The notes under the pieces were generated by a model. That model ran no database searches, had not been told where the DNA came from, and saw only the letters and a program-made list of their open reading frames with translations. The translations under genes were made by a program, and so were the position numbers. Below are positions 9,040-16,781 of a stretch of 64,000 nucleotides of DNA, piece by piece (the first letter of the stretch is position 1; the number at the start of each line of letters is the position of its first letter). Origin of the DNA: Amycolatopsis arida (GTDB lineage: Bacteria; Actinomycetota; Actinomycetes; Mycobacteriales; Pseudonocardiaceae); the NCBI RefSeq assembly GCF_900115565.1, contig NZ_FOWW01000006.1, positions 186,001 through 250,000 of the forward strand, given 5' to 3'.

Positions 9040-9531
9040 TCAGGTGCGGGACCAGGCGGTGCGCATCCACTGCGCGGCGAGCACGATCATCGCGACCAGG
9101 GCGAGCACCATCCCGATGCCGGGGCCGGCGCCGGGCGCGCCGCTGGCCGGCGACGACTGCTGCGACCAGATCGCCAGCACCCCGTCCACCGAGGCGAACC
9201 AACCGCCGACGGCGCACACCCAGGTCAGCCACCACCGTCGGGTGGCCAGCGCCAGCGCCGAGGCGATCACCCCGAACGCCGTGGACGTCGCCGCGAACAG
9301 CCGCGGCACGGCACCGCCCTCGCCGGCCAGCACCTGCCACCCGGCGACGTCGCCCACCCACGGCAGCAGCAGCCCGACGATCAGCGCGAACGTGGCCACG
9401 GCGATCACGAACCCGCGGCGGCCCAGCTCCACGGTGCGGGCGGCCCGACTGACCACGGCGTCGACGTCGGCGGCGAGCCGGTCGACGTCGGAGGAGGCCC
9501 GGTCGCCGGATCCGCTCGGGGTGCCGCTCAT
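9040..9531 (-). CDS. Small membrane protein after miaB (Rv2732c type)
   Basis: The 163-residue product has four hydrophobic segments (near residues 38-58, 78-95, 102-122 and 137-155) after a hydrophilic N-terminus, with no recognisable catalytic motif. Its position directly after miaB matches Rv2732c of M. tuberculosis. ATG 9531 overlaps the miaB stop codon as ATGA, which fixes the start and shows translational coupling. Function unknown. Confidence 0.85.
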   Translation of the reverse strand: MSGTPSGSGDRASSDVDRLAADVDAVVSRAARTVELGRRGFVIAVATFALIVGLLLPWVGDVAGWQVLAGEGGAVPRLFAATSTAFGVIASALALATRRWWLTWVCAVGGWFASVDGVLAIWSQQSSPASGAPGAGPGIGMVLALVAMIVLAAQWMRTAWSRT

Positions 9532-11006
9532 CGCGCGCACCCCCCGACGGCGGCCGGCGGCTGCGGTGGCGTGCCGAACCCCGGCAGGCCGAGGCTGACC
9601 CCGCCGGTCTTCGGCCGCAGCCCGGCCTCGGTGTTGTCCCCGGCCCGGGTGCGCCGGTGGGAGACGAGCTCACCGTCGGCGACCAGGTGGTGCGGCGCGG
9701 CATAGGTGACCACGGCCTCCACGACGTCGCCCGGCCGGACGGCGCGGTCGACCACCGCGCCACGCGGGGTGAAGTGCACCAGCCGGCCGTCCCTGGCCCG
9801 GCCGGTCATCCGGTGGGTCTCGGCGTCCTTGCGGCCCTCCCCCGCGGCGACCAGCAGCTCCACGGTGCGCCCGACCCGCGTCCTGTTCTCCGCCCAGGCG
9901 ATCTCGTCCTGCAGGGCGACCAGCCGGTCGTAGCGCTCCCGCACGACCTCCTTGGGCACCTGGTCGGGCATCTCCGCCGCCGGGGTGCCGGGCCGCTTGG
10001 AGTACTGGAAGGTGAACGCGCCGGAGAAGCGGGCCTGCCGCACCACGTCGAGGGTGGCCTGGAAGTCCTCCTCGGTCTCCCCGGGGAAGCCGACGATGAT
10101 GTCGGTGGTGATGGCCGCGTCCGGCATCGCCGCGCGCACCTTGTCCAGGATGGACAGGAACCGGCTGGCCCGGTAGGAACGGCGCATCCGCTTCAGCACC
10201 CGGTCCGAACCGGACTGCAACGGCATGTGTAGCTGGTGGCACACGTTCGGGGTCTCGGCCATCGCGTCGATCACCGAGTCGGTGAACGCCGCCGGGTGCG
10301 GGGAGGTGAACCGCACCCGCTCGAGCCCCTCGATCGGGCCGCACGCGCGCAGCAGCTCGGCGAACGCGTCCCGCCGGCCGAACTCGACACCGTAGGTGTT
10401 GACGTTCTGGCCGAGCAGCGTCACCTCCAGCACGCCCTCGGCGACCAGCGCCTCGACCTCGGCCAGGATCTCCCCCGGCCGGCGGTCCCGCTCCTTGCCG
10501 CGCAGGGACGGAACGATGCAGAACGTGCACGTGTTGTTACACCCGACCGAGATGGACACCCAGCCGGAGTACGCCGAGTCGCGGCGGGCGGGCAGCGTGG
10601 ACGGGAAGGTCTCCAGCGCCTCCAGGATCTCCACCTGGGCCTCGGCGTTGTGCCGGGCCCGCTCCAGCAGGACCGGCAGCGAGCCGATGTTGTGCGTGCC
10701 GAACACGACGTCCACCCAGGGCGCCCGCTGGACGATCTCGCCGCGGTCCTTCTGCGCGAGGCACCCGCCGACGGCGATCTGCAGGTTCGGGTTGGCCCGT
10801 TTCACCGGGCGGAGCTGGCCCAGGTGGCCGTACAGCTTGTTGTCCGCGTTCTCCCGCACGGCGCACGTGTTGAACACGATGACGTCGGGCGTGCCCTCCG
10901 GGCCGGCCGGCTCGTAGCCCGCGTCCTCGAGCTGCCCGGCGAGCCGCTCCGAGTCGTGGACGTTCATCTGGCAGCCGAAGGTGCGGATCTGGTAACTCCG
11001 GGTCAC
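9528..11006 (-). CDS. miaB: tRNA-2-methylthio-N6-dimethylallyladenosine synthase
   Basis: MiaB is a radical-SAM methylthiotransferase acting on the product of MiaA. The 492-residue protein shows the N-terminal UPF0004 cluster cysteines (FGCQMN, NTCAVRE, GGCLAQ), the radical-SAM motif CNNTCTFC, and a C-terminal TRAM domain ([16 protein letters not shown]). GTG 11006 with AGGAG five bases upstream is preferred to the upstream in-frame codon at 11042. The far C-terminus is longer than usual and Pro/Gly-rich. Confidence 0.96.
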   Translation of the reverse strand: MTRSYQIRTFGCQMNVHDSERLAGQLEDAGYEPAGPEGTPDVIVFNTCAVRENADNKLYGHLGQLRPVKRANPNLQIAVGGCLAQKDRGEIVQRAPWVDVVFGTHNIGSLPVLLERARHNAEAQVEILEALETFPSTLPARRDSAYSGWVSISVGCNNTCTFCIVPSLRGKERDRRPGEILAEVEALVAEGVLEVTLLGQNVNTYGVEFGRRDAFAELLRACGPIEGLERVRFTSPHPAAFTDSVIDAMAETPNVCHQLHMPLQSGSDRVLKRMRRSYRASRFLSILDKVRAAMPDAAITTDIIVGFPGETEEDFQATLDVVRQARFSGAFTFQYSKRPGTPAAEMPDQVPKEVVRERYDRLVALQDEIAWAENRTRVGRTVELLVAAGEGRKDAETHRMTGRARDGRLVHFTPRGAVVDRAVRPGDVVEAVVTYAAPHHLVADGELVSHRRTRAGDNTEAGLRPKTGGVSLGLPGFGTPPQPPAAVGGCAR

Positions 11007-11139
11007 CCGAACTCCTGGTCGCGTGCGATGGCGGTACGTCACCTTCCAGGGTAGGCCGCGGCCCCGGCAGGCCGGTGACGTGGGCCGTCACGACCTGACG
11101 TGCCGGCTCGGCGGGCGAGTCGTTAGAGTCTCGCCCACA

Positions 11140-11181
11140 ATGCTCCGGGTCACCTTTCGGGGTGACCCGAGTAGCACCTAG
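11140..11181 (+). CDS. Possible 13-codon leader peptide ahead of gluA
   Basis: ATG 11140 opens a frame [13 protein letters not shown] ending at TAG 11179-11181. A TAGAGT -10 box at 11124-11129 sits ten bases upstream, so the transcript would begin at or just before this ATG. The frame encloses a perfect 9-bp hairpin (11146-11169). This layout resembles a leader-peptide attenuator or a leaderless upstream frame, but there is no run of a regulatory codon. Weak evidence, included because it precedes a transporter operon with a 150-base leader. Confidence 0.3.
   Translation: MLRVTFRGDPSST
11146..11169 (+). promoter_or_regulatory. Hairpin in the leader of the glutamate transporter operon
   Basis: CGGGTCACC (11146-11154) and GGTGACCCG (11161-11169) form a perfect 9-bp stem with a 6-base loop. 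It could act as an attenuator, RNA-stability element or dyad operator. It lies about 120 bases before gluA. A second inverted repeat, GGGCGAG / CTCGCCC at 11113-11119 and 11130-11136, overlaps the proposed -10. Confidence 0.45.
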
Positions 11182-11288
11182 GTTGCGTTTTGACCAAAGA
11201 GCGTCTCTCCCGGGCCGCTTCGGTGTTAGATCCCGTTGTTGCCCGGAAGTGGGCCCGAGCTCGAGCAGACCGCCGCGATGGAGGCCAG

Positions 11289-12044
11289 ATGACCGATGCG
11301 ACGCCCTCGCCGCCGATGATCAAGGCGGTGGCCGTGGACAAGTTCTTCGGCGACCTGCACGTGCTGAAGGACATCAACCTGGAGGTGCCGAGGGGTCAGG
11401 TCGTCGTGGTGCTCGGGCCGTCGGGGTCGGGCAAGTCCACCCTGTGCCGGGCGATCAACCGGCTCGAGCCGATCAACTCCGGGGAGATCTACGTCGACGG
11501 CAAGGCGCTGCCCGCGGAGGGCAAGGCGCTGGCGGCGCTGCGCGCGGATGTCGGCATGGTGTTCCAGCAGTTCAACCTGTTCGCGCACAAGAGCATCCTG
11601 GAGAACGTCACCCTCGGGCCGATCAAGGTGCGCAAGGTCAACCCGGCGGAGGCCAGGAAGACGGCGATGGAGCTGCTCGAGCGGGTGGGCATCACCGACC
11701 AGGCGGAGAAGTACCCGGCGCAGCTGTCCGGCGGCCAGCAGCAGCGGGCGGCGATCGCCAGGGCGCTGGCGATGCGCCCGAAGGTGATGCTGTTCGACGA
11801 GCCGACCTCGGCGCTGGACCCCGAGATGGTCCAGGAGGTGCTGGACACCATGGTCGGGCTGGCCAAGGAGGGCATGACCATGGTCGTGGTCACTCATGAG
11901 ATGGGTTTCGCCCGCCGCGCCGCGCACCGGGTGGTGTTCATGTCGGATGGTGAGATCGTCGAGGACTCGACCCCGGACGACTTCTTCACCAACCCGAAGT
12001 CGGACCGGGCGAAGGACTTCCTCGGCAAGATTCTGACGCACTAG
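11289..12044 (+). CDS. gluA: Glutamate/polar amino-acid ABC transporter, ATP-binding protein
   Basis: This is the ATPase of the four-gene importer. The 251-residue protein has Walker [10 protein letters not shown] (residues 43-51), Q-loop FQQFN, signature LSGGQQQR, Walker B VMLFDEP and switch His in VVTHE. It belongs to the GlnQ/GluA group. GGAGG four bases before ATG 11289 supports this start; a second ATG at 11316 would give the more usual N-terminus. First gene of gluABCD in the order ATPase, binding protein, permease, permease, as in Corynebacterium. Confidence 0.94.
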   Translation: MTDATPSPPMIKAVAVDKFFGDLHVLKDINLEVPRGQVVVVLGPSGSGKSTLCRAINRLEPINSGEIYVDGKALPAEGKALAALRADVGMVFQQFNLFAHKSILENVTLGPIKVRKVNPAEARKTAMELLERVGITDQAEKYPAQLSGGQQQRAAIARALAMRPKVMLFDEPTSALDPEMVQEVLDTMVGLAKEGMTMVVVTHEMGFARRAAHRVVFMSDGEIVEDSTPDDFFTNPKSDRAKDFLGKILTH

Positions 12045-12100
12045 CTCCACCCCGCGGCACCGCCGTGCCGCGGCCGATGAACCAGTCAGGAGAGGAACTC

Positions 12101-13012
12101 ATGAGGTTTCGTACCCTCGCCGCGGGTCTGCTGATCAGCGGCCTCGCCCTGTCGGCGTGCGGGAAGGAAGGTGGCCCCACCGACGCGGGCAACGGCGACG
12201 GCGACGGCAACGGCGGCGCTCAGCCGCTGACCTACCAGGTGGCCGAGAACGTCAGCGTCGAGGGCTCGCCGACGTTCCAGGACATGAAGGCCAAGGGCCA
12301 CCCCGTCGTCGGGGTGAAGGAGGACCAGCCGGGTCTCGGGTACAAGGACCCGACGACCGGTGAGTACAGCGGTTTCGACATCGAGATCGCCCGTTACGTG
12401 GCTGCGAAGCTCGGCTTCGAACCCGGGACGATCGAGTACAAGCCGGTGCCCTCCGCTGGTCGGGAGCAGGCCATCATCAACGGGGACGTGCACTACTACG
12501 TCGGCACGTACACGATCAACGACAAGCGCAAGGAGCAGGTCGCCTTCGCCGGCCCGTACTTCGTCGCCGGGCAGGGCCTCCTGGTTCGCGAGGACAACAC
12601 CGACATCACCGGCAAGGACTCGCTGCAGGGCAAGACGGTCTGCTCGGTGACCGGCTCGACCCCGATCCAGCGGGTGCGCGACCAGAACCTGACTGACAAG
12701 ATCGTCGAGCTGCAGACCTACTCACAGTGCGTCAACCAGCTCGTCCAGGGCCAGGTCGACGCGGTGACCACCGATGACGCGATTCTGAAGGGCTACGCGG
12801 CGCAGGAGCCGGACAAGTTCAAGGTCGTCGGGGACACCTTCTCCGAGGAGCCGTACGGCATCGGCATGCCGAAGGGCGACAAGGCGCTGCGGGACAAGGT
12901 GAACGACATCCTCGAAGAGTCGCTGCAGAACGGCGACTGGGAGAAGATCTACGACGCCACGCTCGGCAAGTCCGGCGCGCCCGCCGAGAAGCCGACCATC
13001 GACCGGTACTGA
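12101..13012 (+). CDS. gluB: Glutamate-binding lipoprotein of ABC transporter
   Basis: The 303-residue product has a lipoprotein signal peptide with lipobox LSAC (Cys near residue 19), a Gly/Asp-rich spacer, and a type-3 solute-binding domain (YSGFDIEIARYVAAKLG, PSAGREQAIINGDVHYYVGTYT read in short pieces). The GSPTF and DITGKDSL segments are typical of the GluB branch. AGGAGAGGA precedes ATG 12101. Downstream, a very stable hairpin separates it from gluC, as expected where the binding protein must be made in excess. Confidence 0.93.
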   Translation: MRFRTLAAGLLISGLALSACGKEGGPTDAGNGDGDGNGGAQPLTYQVAENVSVEGSPTFQDMKAKGHPVVGVKEDQPGLGYKDPTTGEYSGFDIEIARYVAAKLGFEPGTIEYKPVPSAGREQAIINGDVHYYVGTYTINDKRKEQVAFAGPYFVAGQGLLVREDNTDITGKDSLQGKTVCSVTGSTPIQRVRDQNLTDKIVELQTYSQCVNQLVQGQVDAVTTDDAILKGYAAQEPDKFKVVGDTFSEEPYGIGMPKGDKALRDKVNDILEESLQNGDWEKIYDATLGKSGAPAEKPTIDRY

Positions 13013-13020
13013 TTCCACGT

Positions 13021-13057
13021 CGCGGCCGGCGGAGCACCCCGTGCCCCGCCGGCCGCG
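13021..13057 (+). promoter_or_regulatory. Intercistronic hairpin gluB-gluC
   Basis: CGCGGCCGGCGG (13021-13032) pairs perfectly with CCGCCGGCCGCG (13046-13057); the 13-base loop itself holds GCAC/GTGC. It starts eight bases after the gluB stop. Such hairpins after binding-protein genes protect the upstream mRNA or cause partial termination, setting the ratio of binding protein to permease. Confidence 0.7.
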
Positions 13058-13138
13058 GTCGTAGGCGGCCCGGTCGTACCGGCACCGGCCCAACCGGGCG
13101 AAGACCGTCGGGTGCCGCCACCGACTCCGAGGAACACT

Positions 13139-13786
13139 ATGGACGTCCTACTCGACAACCTCGACCTGTTCATTCCCGCCTTTCTGAACACGATCAAGCT
13201 GTTCCTGATCTCGGCGGCCGGGTCACTGGTGCTGGGCACGATCCTGGCGATGCTGAGGGTCAGCCCGGTGCCCGTTCTGCGAGCGGCCGGTACCACCTAC
13301 GTGACGTTGTTCCGGAACACCCCGCTCACGTTGATCTTCTTCTTCTTCGCGTTCGCGTACCCGCTGCTGCGGATCGTCGACGTCTCGTTCTTCACCGCCG
13401 CGGTCGTCGCGCTCACGCTGTACACGTCGGCGTTCGTCTGCGAGGTCGTGCGCTCCGGGATCAACACCGTGCCGGTCGGCCAGGCCGAAGCCGCCCGCGC
13501 GATCGGCATGACGTTCGGGCAGATCCTCGGCTCGATCGTGCTCCCGCAGGCCGTTCGCTCGGTGGTGCCGCCGATGATCAGCACCATGATCGCGCTGTTC
13601 AAGAACACCACGATCGCGGCCGGCTTCTCGGTGTTCGAGGCCGGCTCCATCTCGGCCTACCTCTCCGAGCGGGGGTACAGCGTGATGATCGGGTTGCTCT
13701 GGGTGGCACTCGGGTTCGTCATCCTCATCATCCCCATCACCCAACTGCAACGCAGCCTCGAGAAGCGGTGGAGCGTGGTCCGATGA
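13139..13786 (+). CDS. gluC: Glutamate ABC transporter permease, subunit 1
   Basis: The 215-residue protein is a HisM/GlnP-type permease with five hydrophobic segments and the EAA loop EVVRSGINTVPVGQAEAARAIG near residues 100-125, which docks on the ATPase. A stretch FFFFAFAYPLL follows the SLFRNTP-like segment (LFRNTPLTL), typical of the GluC branch. GAGGA five bases upstream supports ATG 13139. Its stop overlaps the gluD start as ATGA. Confidence 0.92.
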   Translation: MDVLLDNLDLFIPAFLNTIKLFLISAAGSLVLGTILAMLRVSPVPVLRAAGTTYVTLFRNTPLTLIFFFFAFAYPLLRIVDVSFFTAAVVALTLYTSAFVCEVVRSGINTVPVGQAEAARAIGMTFGQILGSIVLPQAVRSVVPPMISTMIALFKNTTIAAGFSVFEAGSISAYLSERGYSVMIGLLWVALGFVILIIPITQLQRSLEKRWSVVR

Positions 13787-14658
13787 GCTCGGTTCTGTTC
13801 GACGTCCCCGGGCCGAAGGCTCGAGTTCGGCACCGGGTCTACGCCGTGGTCGGTGGCGCCGCGATCGCCGCGATCCTCGCGTTCGTGATCTACCAGTTCG
13901 CCGAGGCCGGCCAGTTCGCCGCACGGATGTGGAACTGGATCCAGTACGAGCAGGTGCAGCTCGATCTGCTGGCCGCGCTGGGCAACACGCTCAAGGCGTT
14001 CGCCGTCGGCGCCGTGCTGGCCCTGGCGTTCGGTGCCGTCTTCGCGGCCGGCCGGCTCTCCGACCACGCCGTCTTCCGGGTGCCGTCGACGATCATCGTC
14101 GAGTTCTTCCGTGCGGTGCCGCTGGTCGTGATGATCTTCTTCTTCCACTTCGGTCTGAGCCTCGGGGCACCGTTCTACTCGGTGGTGCTCGGTCTCATGC
14201 TGTACAACGGGTCGGTTCTGGCCGAGGTGTTCCGGGCCGGCGTGCTGTCCCTGCCCAGGGGGCAAAGCGAGGCGGCCTACGCGGTCGGCATGGGCAAGAC
14301 GCAGGTGATGCAGTTCGTCCTGCTGCCCCAGGCGCTGCGGGCGATGCTGCCGGCGATCGTCAGCCAGCTTGTGGTGCTGCTGAAGGACACCGCGCTGGGC
14401 TTCCTCATCACCTACGAGGAGCTGCTGCGGTACGCCCGGTACCTCGGCGGCCTGGTCGAGTTCGGCCGTCCGCTGGTGCCGGTCACCCTCCTCGTCGGCG
14501 CCATGTACATCGCGATGTGCCTCGCGCTGACCGGTCTGGCCCGGTACCTGGAGCAACGCAACCGGAGGAACAAGAAGGCCCCGGTCGCTCCCGGAGTGGT
14601 ACCGGCGAAGGAGGAGGGGGCCGTACACATCCCTGATGCCGAACAGCAACGCGTTTGA
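13783..14658 (+). CDS. gluD: Glutamate ABC transporter permease, subunit 2
   Basis: The 291-residue permease has an N-terminal cytoplasmic extension, a first helix near residues 22-42, and the core HisM domain with FFRAVPLVVMIFFF and the EAA loop EVFRAGVLSLPRGQSEAAYAVG. A long charged C-terminal tail follows the last helix. ATGA overlap with gluC at 13783 gives the start. It pairs with GluC to form the membrane channel. The low-GC scar region begins soon after its stop. Confidence 0.92.
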   Translation: MSSVLFDVPGPKARVRHRVYAVVGGAAIAAILAFVIYQFAEAGQFAARMWNWIQYEQVQLDLLAALGNTLKAFAVGAVLALAFGAVFAAGRLSDHAVFRVPSTIIVEFFRAVPLVVMIFFFHFGLSLGAPFYSVVLGLMLYNGSVLAEVFRAGVLSLPRGQSEAAYAVGMGKTQVMQFVLLPQALRAMLPAIVSQLVVLLKDTALGFLITYEELLRYARYLGGLVEFGRPLVPVTLLVGAMYIAMCLALTGLARYLEQRNRRNKKAPVAPGVVPAKEEGAVHIPDAEQQRV

Positions 14659-14780
14659 GCCATGTTGGGAACCACTCGGATCGCGGTGTGACTTCCACGA
14701 TCATTACGATATGCGATAATGCGCTACCACCATAATACTCCACAGGAAGGAGGAACTCCGAAATCATAACAGGAGGAAGA

Positions 14781-14898
14781 ATGTCGCCAATGAGATCCAG
14801 CAGTCGTTGGTTAACCGCACTCGCATTGGCGGCGTCGACACTATTTCTCGGCAGCGAGGCATCAGCTTCGACTGAAAACAACACGACTTCGAGCAATG
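14781..14898 (+). pseudogene. 5' fragment of a secreted-protein gene, interrupted by transposase debris
   Basis: ATG 14781 has a strong AGGAGGAA six bases upstream and encodes a textbook signal peptide (RSSSRWLTALALAASTLFL, then SEASAS). After about 40 codons the frame passes into sequence that on the other strand is an ISL3-type transposase end. The leader upstream (14700-14780) is AT-rich with GATAAT and CATAAT boxes (14715-14720, 14731-14736), so this was a strongly expressed gene before disruption. The mature protein is lost. Confidence 0.6.
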
Positions 14899-15226
14899 TG
14901 TCTGTTAGGACCGTTGGGGTAGTGGTGGGCAGAGGCCATGTGATCGAGGGTGCTGTGGATCAGGGGCAGGTATCGGCGGATGGTGGCGGCGAGCTTGACG
15001 AACTCGGGATGACGCCCCAGTCAGGCTGCGCCACCGCCGAGCCGAAACCACACCGATCCTGGCCCGCACACCGCCGCCCACAGCGCGAGCGCCGGCCCCG
15101 CTGCCCGGCCCGTGCCCGCAGCACCAGCCCCGACGAGCCGTCCTCACCCACCTCCTCCCAGCGACTCGACTCCACCACCGCGTCCTGGACCCACAGCAGG
15201 TCTCGTAATAGCCTCGTAGGGCACAC
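14898..15226 (-). pseudogene. ISL3-type transposase remnant, internally deleted
   Basis: On the minus strand 15226 to about 15040 reads RLLRDLLWVQDAVVESSRWE followed by an Arg/Cys-rich segment with GRRSRCGRRC, like the N-terminus and zinc-binding part of ISL3-family transposases. From 15005 in another frame it reads EFVKLAATIRRYLPLIHSTL, like the C-terminal part. The catalytic middle is missing and frames do not join, so it is a dead scar. Confidence 0.55.
15097..15132. repeat. 36-bp direct repeat, copy 1 (inside transposase remnant)
   Basis: The 36 bases beginning CCCGCTGCCCGG recur identically, in the same orientation, at 15942-15977. They encode part of the ISL3 N-terminal domain on the minus strand, so the second copy marks another fragment of the same element. 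Confidence 0.85.
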
Positions 15227-15333
15227 GCCGTCCCGTCCATGATCGTTTCTGAGCTTCGCAACCCAGAAACGCAGACGGCACGGCGTGCACTTAATCGATC
15301 ATGAACCCCGCTCAACCCAACGGGAGAAGGTCC

Positions 15334-15756
15334 TTATAAACACTTCAGTTGGTTGACATCATTGATGATATACCAATCGTGCTGCCCGTATCCGGATTTT
15401 ATCCTGTAGCAGGCCCTCGGCCAGCTGAAATTGCAACCGACCCAGGTACCGTTGCCCGCACTATTGGTGTTGTTGTTCTGACAGCGGTAGGTGTCGCCGC
15501 CGACCACTTTCGTGAGCTGGCCTAGCTTGAAATAGCCGTTGGCGCTATCGCTGCGAACGTAGATGGCTTGCCGGTCGAAACGAACGCACGCTGTAACCCC
15601 TTTTTGTGGGATGACGCAGTCCATGTTGGATCCTGAAGAGCCGTTGAATACATGGTCGTGGGAAACATTATACCCATGCTTCCATTGCAGGGGTCCCGCA
15701 GCCGCGGGGGAGATCGTACTGCGAAACGCTGGCGCGGCCGTGCGTACAATCCACAT
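15334..15756 (-). CDS. Cys-rich secreted-type protein, unidentified
   Basis: The 140-residue frame has six cysteines spaced in the last 100 residues (C near 47, 56, 91, 108, 115, 139), no helix of membrane length and many Asn/Tyr/Trp residues, which suggests a small disulphide-bonded exported domain. The N-terminus lacks a good signal peptide and the ATG at 15756 has no ribosome site, so the 5' end may be lost. Base composition is near 50% GC against about 72% around it, a sign of acquisition. I do not recognise the family with certainty. Confidence 0.5.
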   Translation of the reverse strand: MWIVRTAAPAFRSTISPAAAGPLQWKHGYNVSHDHVFNGSSGSNMDCVIPQKGVTACVRFDRQAIYVRSDSANGYFKLGQLTKVVGGDTYRCQNNNTNSAGNGTWVGCNFSWPRACYRIKSGYGQHDWYIINDVNQLKCL

Positions 15757-16024
15757 AAAGGACCGTACGGGCTGTTCGCATCAATCTGGTTCAAGTGCAC
15801 CCTGCATTGAACGGGCGAACCACCATGATCTCTACCAATTTATCTCATCAAGAAGTCCCCCCTCCCGAAAAACCTCTCCCAAGGTTATAGCGGCTTACCC
15901 TATTTCCTACACGACTACGGAGCCGAGGACAAGACCCCCGGCCCGCTGCCCGGCCCGTGCCCGCAGCACCAGCCCCGGCAAAGTCGCGTGGGGGCTGGTC
16001 GGACCGGGTCAGGTCGATTCAGCT
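15757..16024. other. Low-GC intergenic stretch with a second transposase fragment
   Basis: This AT-richer DNA contains no supportable gene. It ends with the 36-bp copy at 15942-15977 and then returns to high GC before the sdhB stop at 16025. Confidence 0.5.
15942..15977. repeat. 36-bp direct repeat, copy 2
   Basis: Identical to 15097-15132 and in the same orientation. With copy 1 it brackets the Cys-rich ORF, so that ORF sits between two pieces of an ISL3-type element. Confidence 0.85.
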
Positions 16025-16780
16025 TCAGGAGTCGTTGCGGCGGAAGAGTTTGTTGCCGAGCCAGACGAGGGGGTCGTAGCGGCGGTCGACGACGCGCTCC
16101 TTCATCGGGATCAGGGCGTTGTCGGTGATGTGGATGTTCTCCGGGCACACGTCGGAGCAGCACTTGGTGATGTTGCAGTACCCGAGGCCGTGCTCGGTCT
16201 GCGCCTGGTTGCGCCGGTCGGCCACGTCCAGCGGGTGCATCTCCAGCTCGGCGATCCGCATCAGGTAGCGCGGCCCGGCGAACGCCTCCTTGTTCTCCTC
16301 GTGGTCGCGGATCACGTGGCAGGTGTCCTGGCACAGGAAGCACTCGATGCACTTGCGGAACTCCTGCGAGCGCTCGACGTCCTCCTGCTTCATCCGGTAC
16401 TCGCCGGGCGCCAGCTCCGGCGGCGGCGCGAACGACGGGATCTCCCGCGCCTTCACGTAGTTGTACGACACGTCGGTCACCAGGTCCCGCACCACCGGGA
16501 AGGTGCGCATCGGCGTCACCGTGACCACCTCGTCCTCGGTGAACACCGACATCCGGGTCATGCACAGCAGCCGCGGCTTGCCGTTGATCTCCGCCGAGCA
16601 CGAGCCGCACTTGCCGGCCTTGCAGTTCCACCGCACCGCCAGGTCCGGGCACTGGGTGGCCTGCAACCGGTGGATCACGTCGAGCACCACCTCGCCCTCG
16701 TTGACCTCGACGGTGTAGTCGGCCAACTCCCCGGACCCGGCGTCGCCACGCCACACCCGGAACCGCCCCTGGTACGCCAT
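16025..16780 (-). CDS. sdhB: Succinate dehydrogenase/fumarate reductase iron-sulfur subunit
   Basis: The 251-residue subunit has the [2Fe-2S] ferredoxin cysteines (CKAGKCGSC, then C about 12 residues on) and the C-terminal clusters CIECFLCQDTC and CNITKCCSDVCP for the [4Fe-4S] and [3Fe-4S] centres. It passes electrons from SdhA to the membrane anchor. It matches the Sdh1 iron-sulfur protein of mycobacteria (Rv0247c). The start lies one base after the sdhA stop. Confidence 0.95.
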   Translation of the reverse strand: MAYQGRFRVWRGDAGSGELADYTVEVNEGEVVLDVIHRLQATQCPDLAVRWNCKAGKCGSCSAEINGKPRLLCMTRMSVFTEDEVVTVTPMRTFPVVRDLVTDVSYNYVKAREIPSFAPPPELAPGEYRMKQEDVERSQEFRKCIECFLCQDTCHVIRDHEENKEAFAGPRYLMRIAELEMHPLDVADRRNQAQTEHGLGYCNITKCCSDVCPENIHITDNALIPMKERVVDRRYDPLVWLGNKLFRRNDS

Positions 16781-16781
16781 C

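Noticed and set aside
14781-15242. A 153-residue secreted protein
   Set aside because: Only the first 40 or so codons look like a protein; the rest is antisense transposase DNA.
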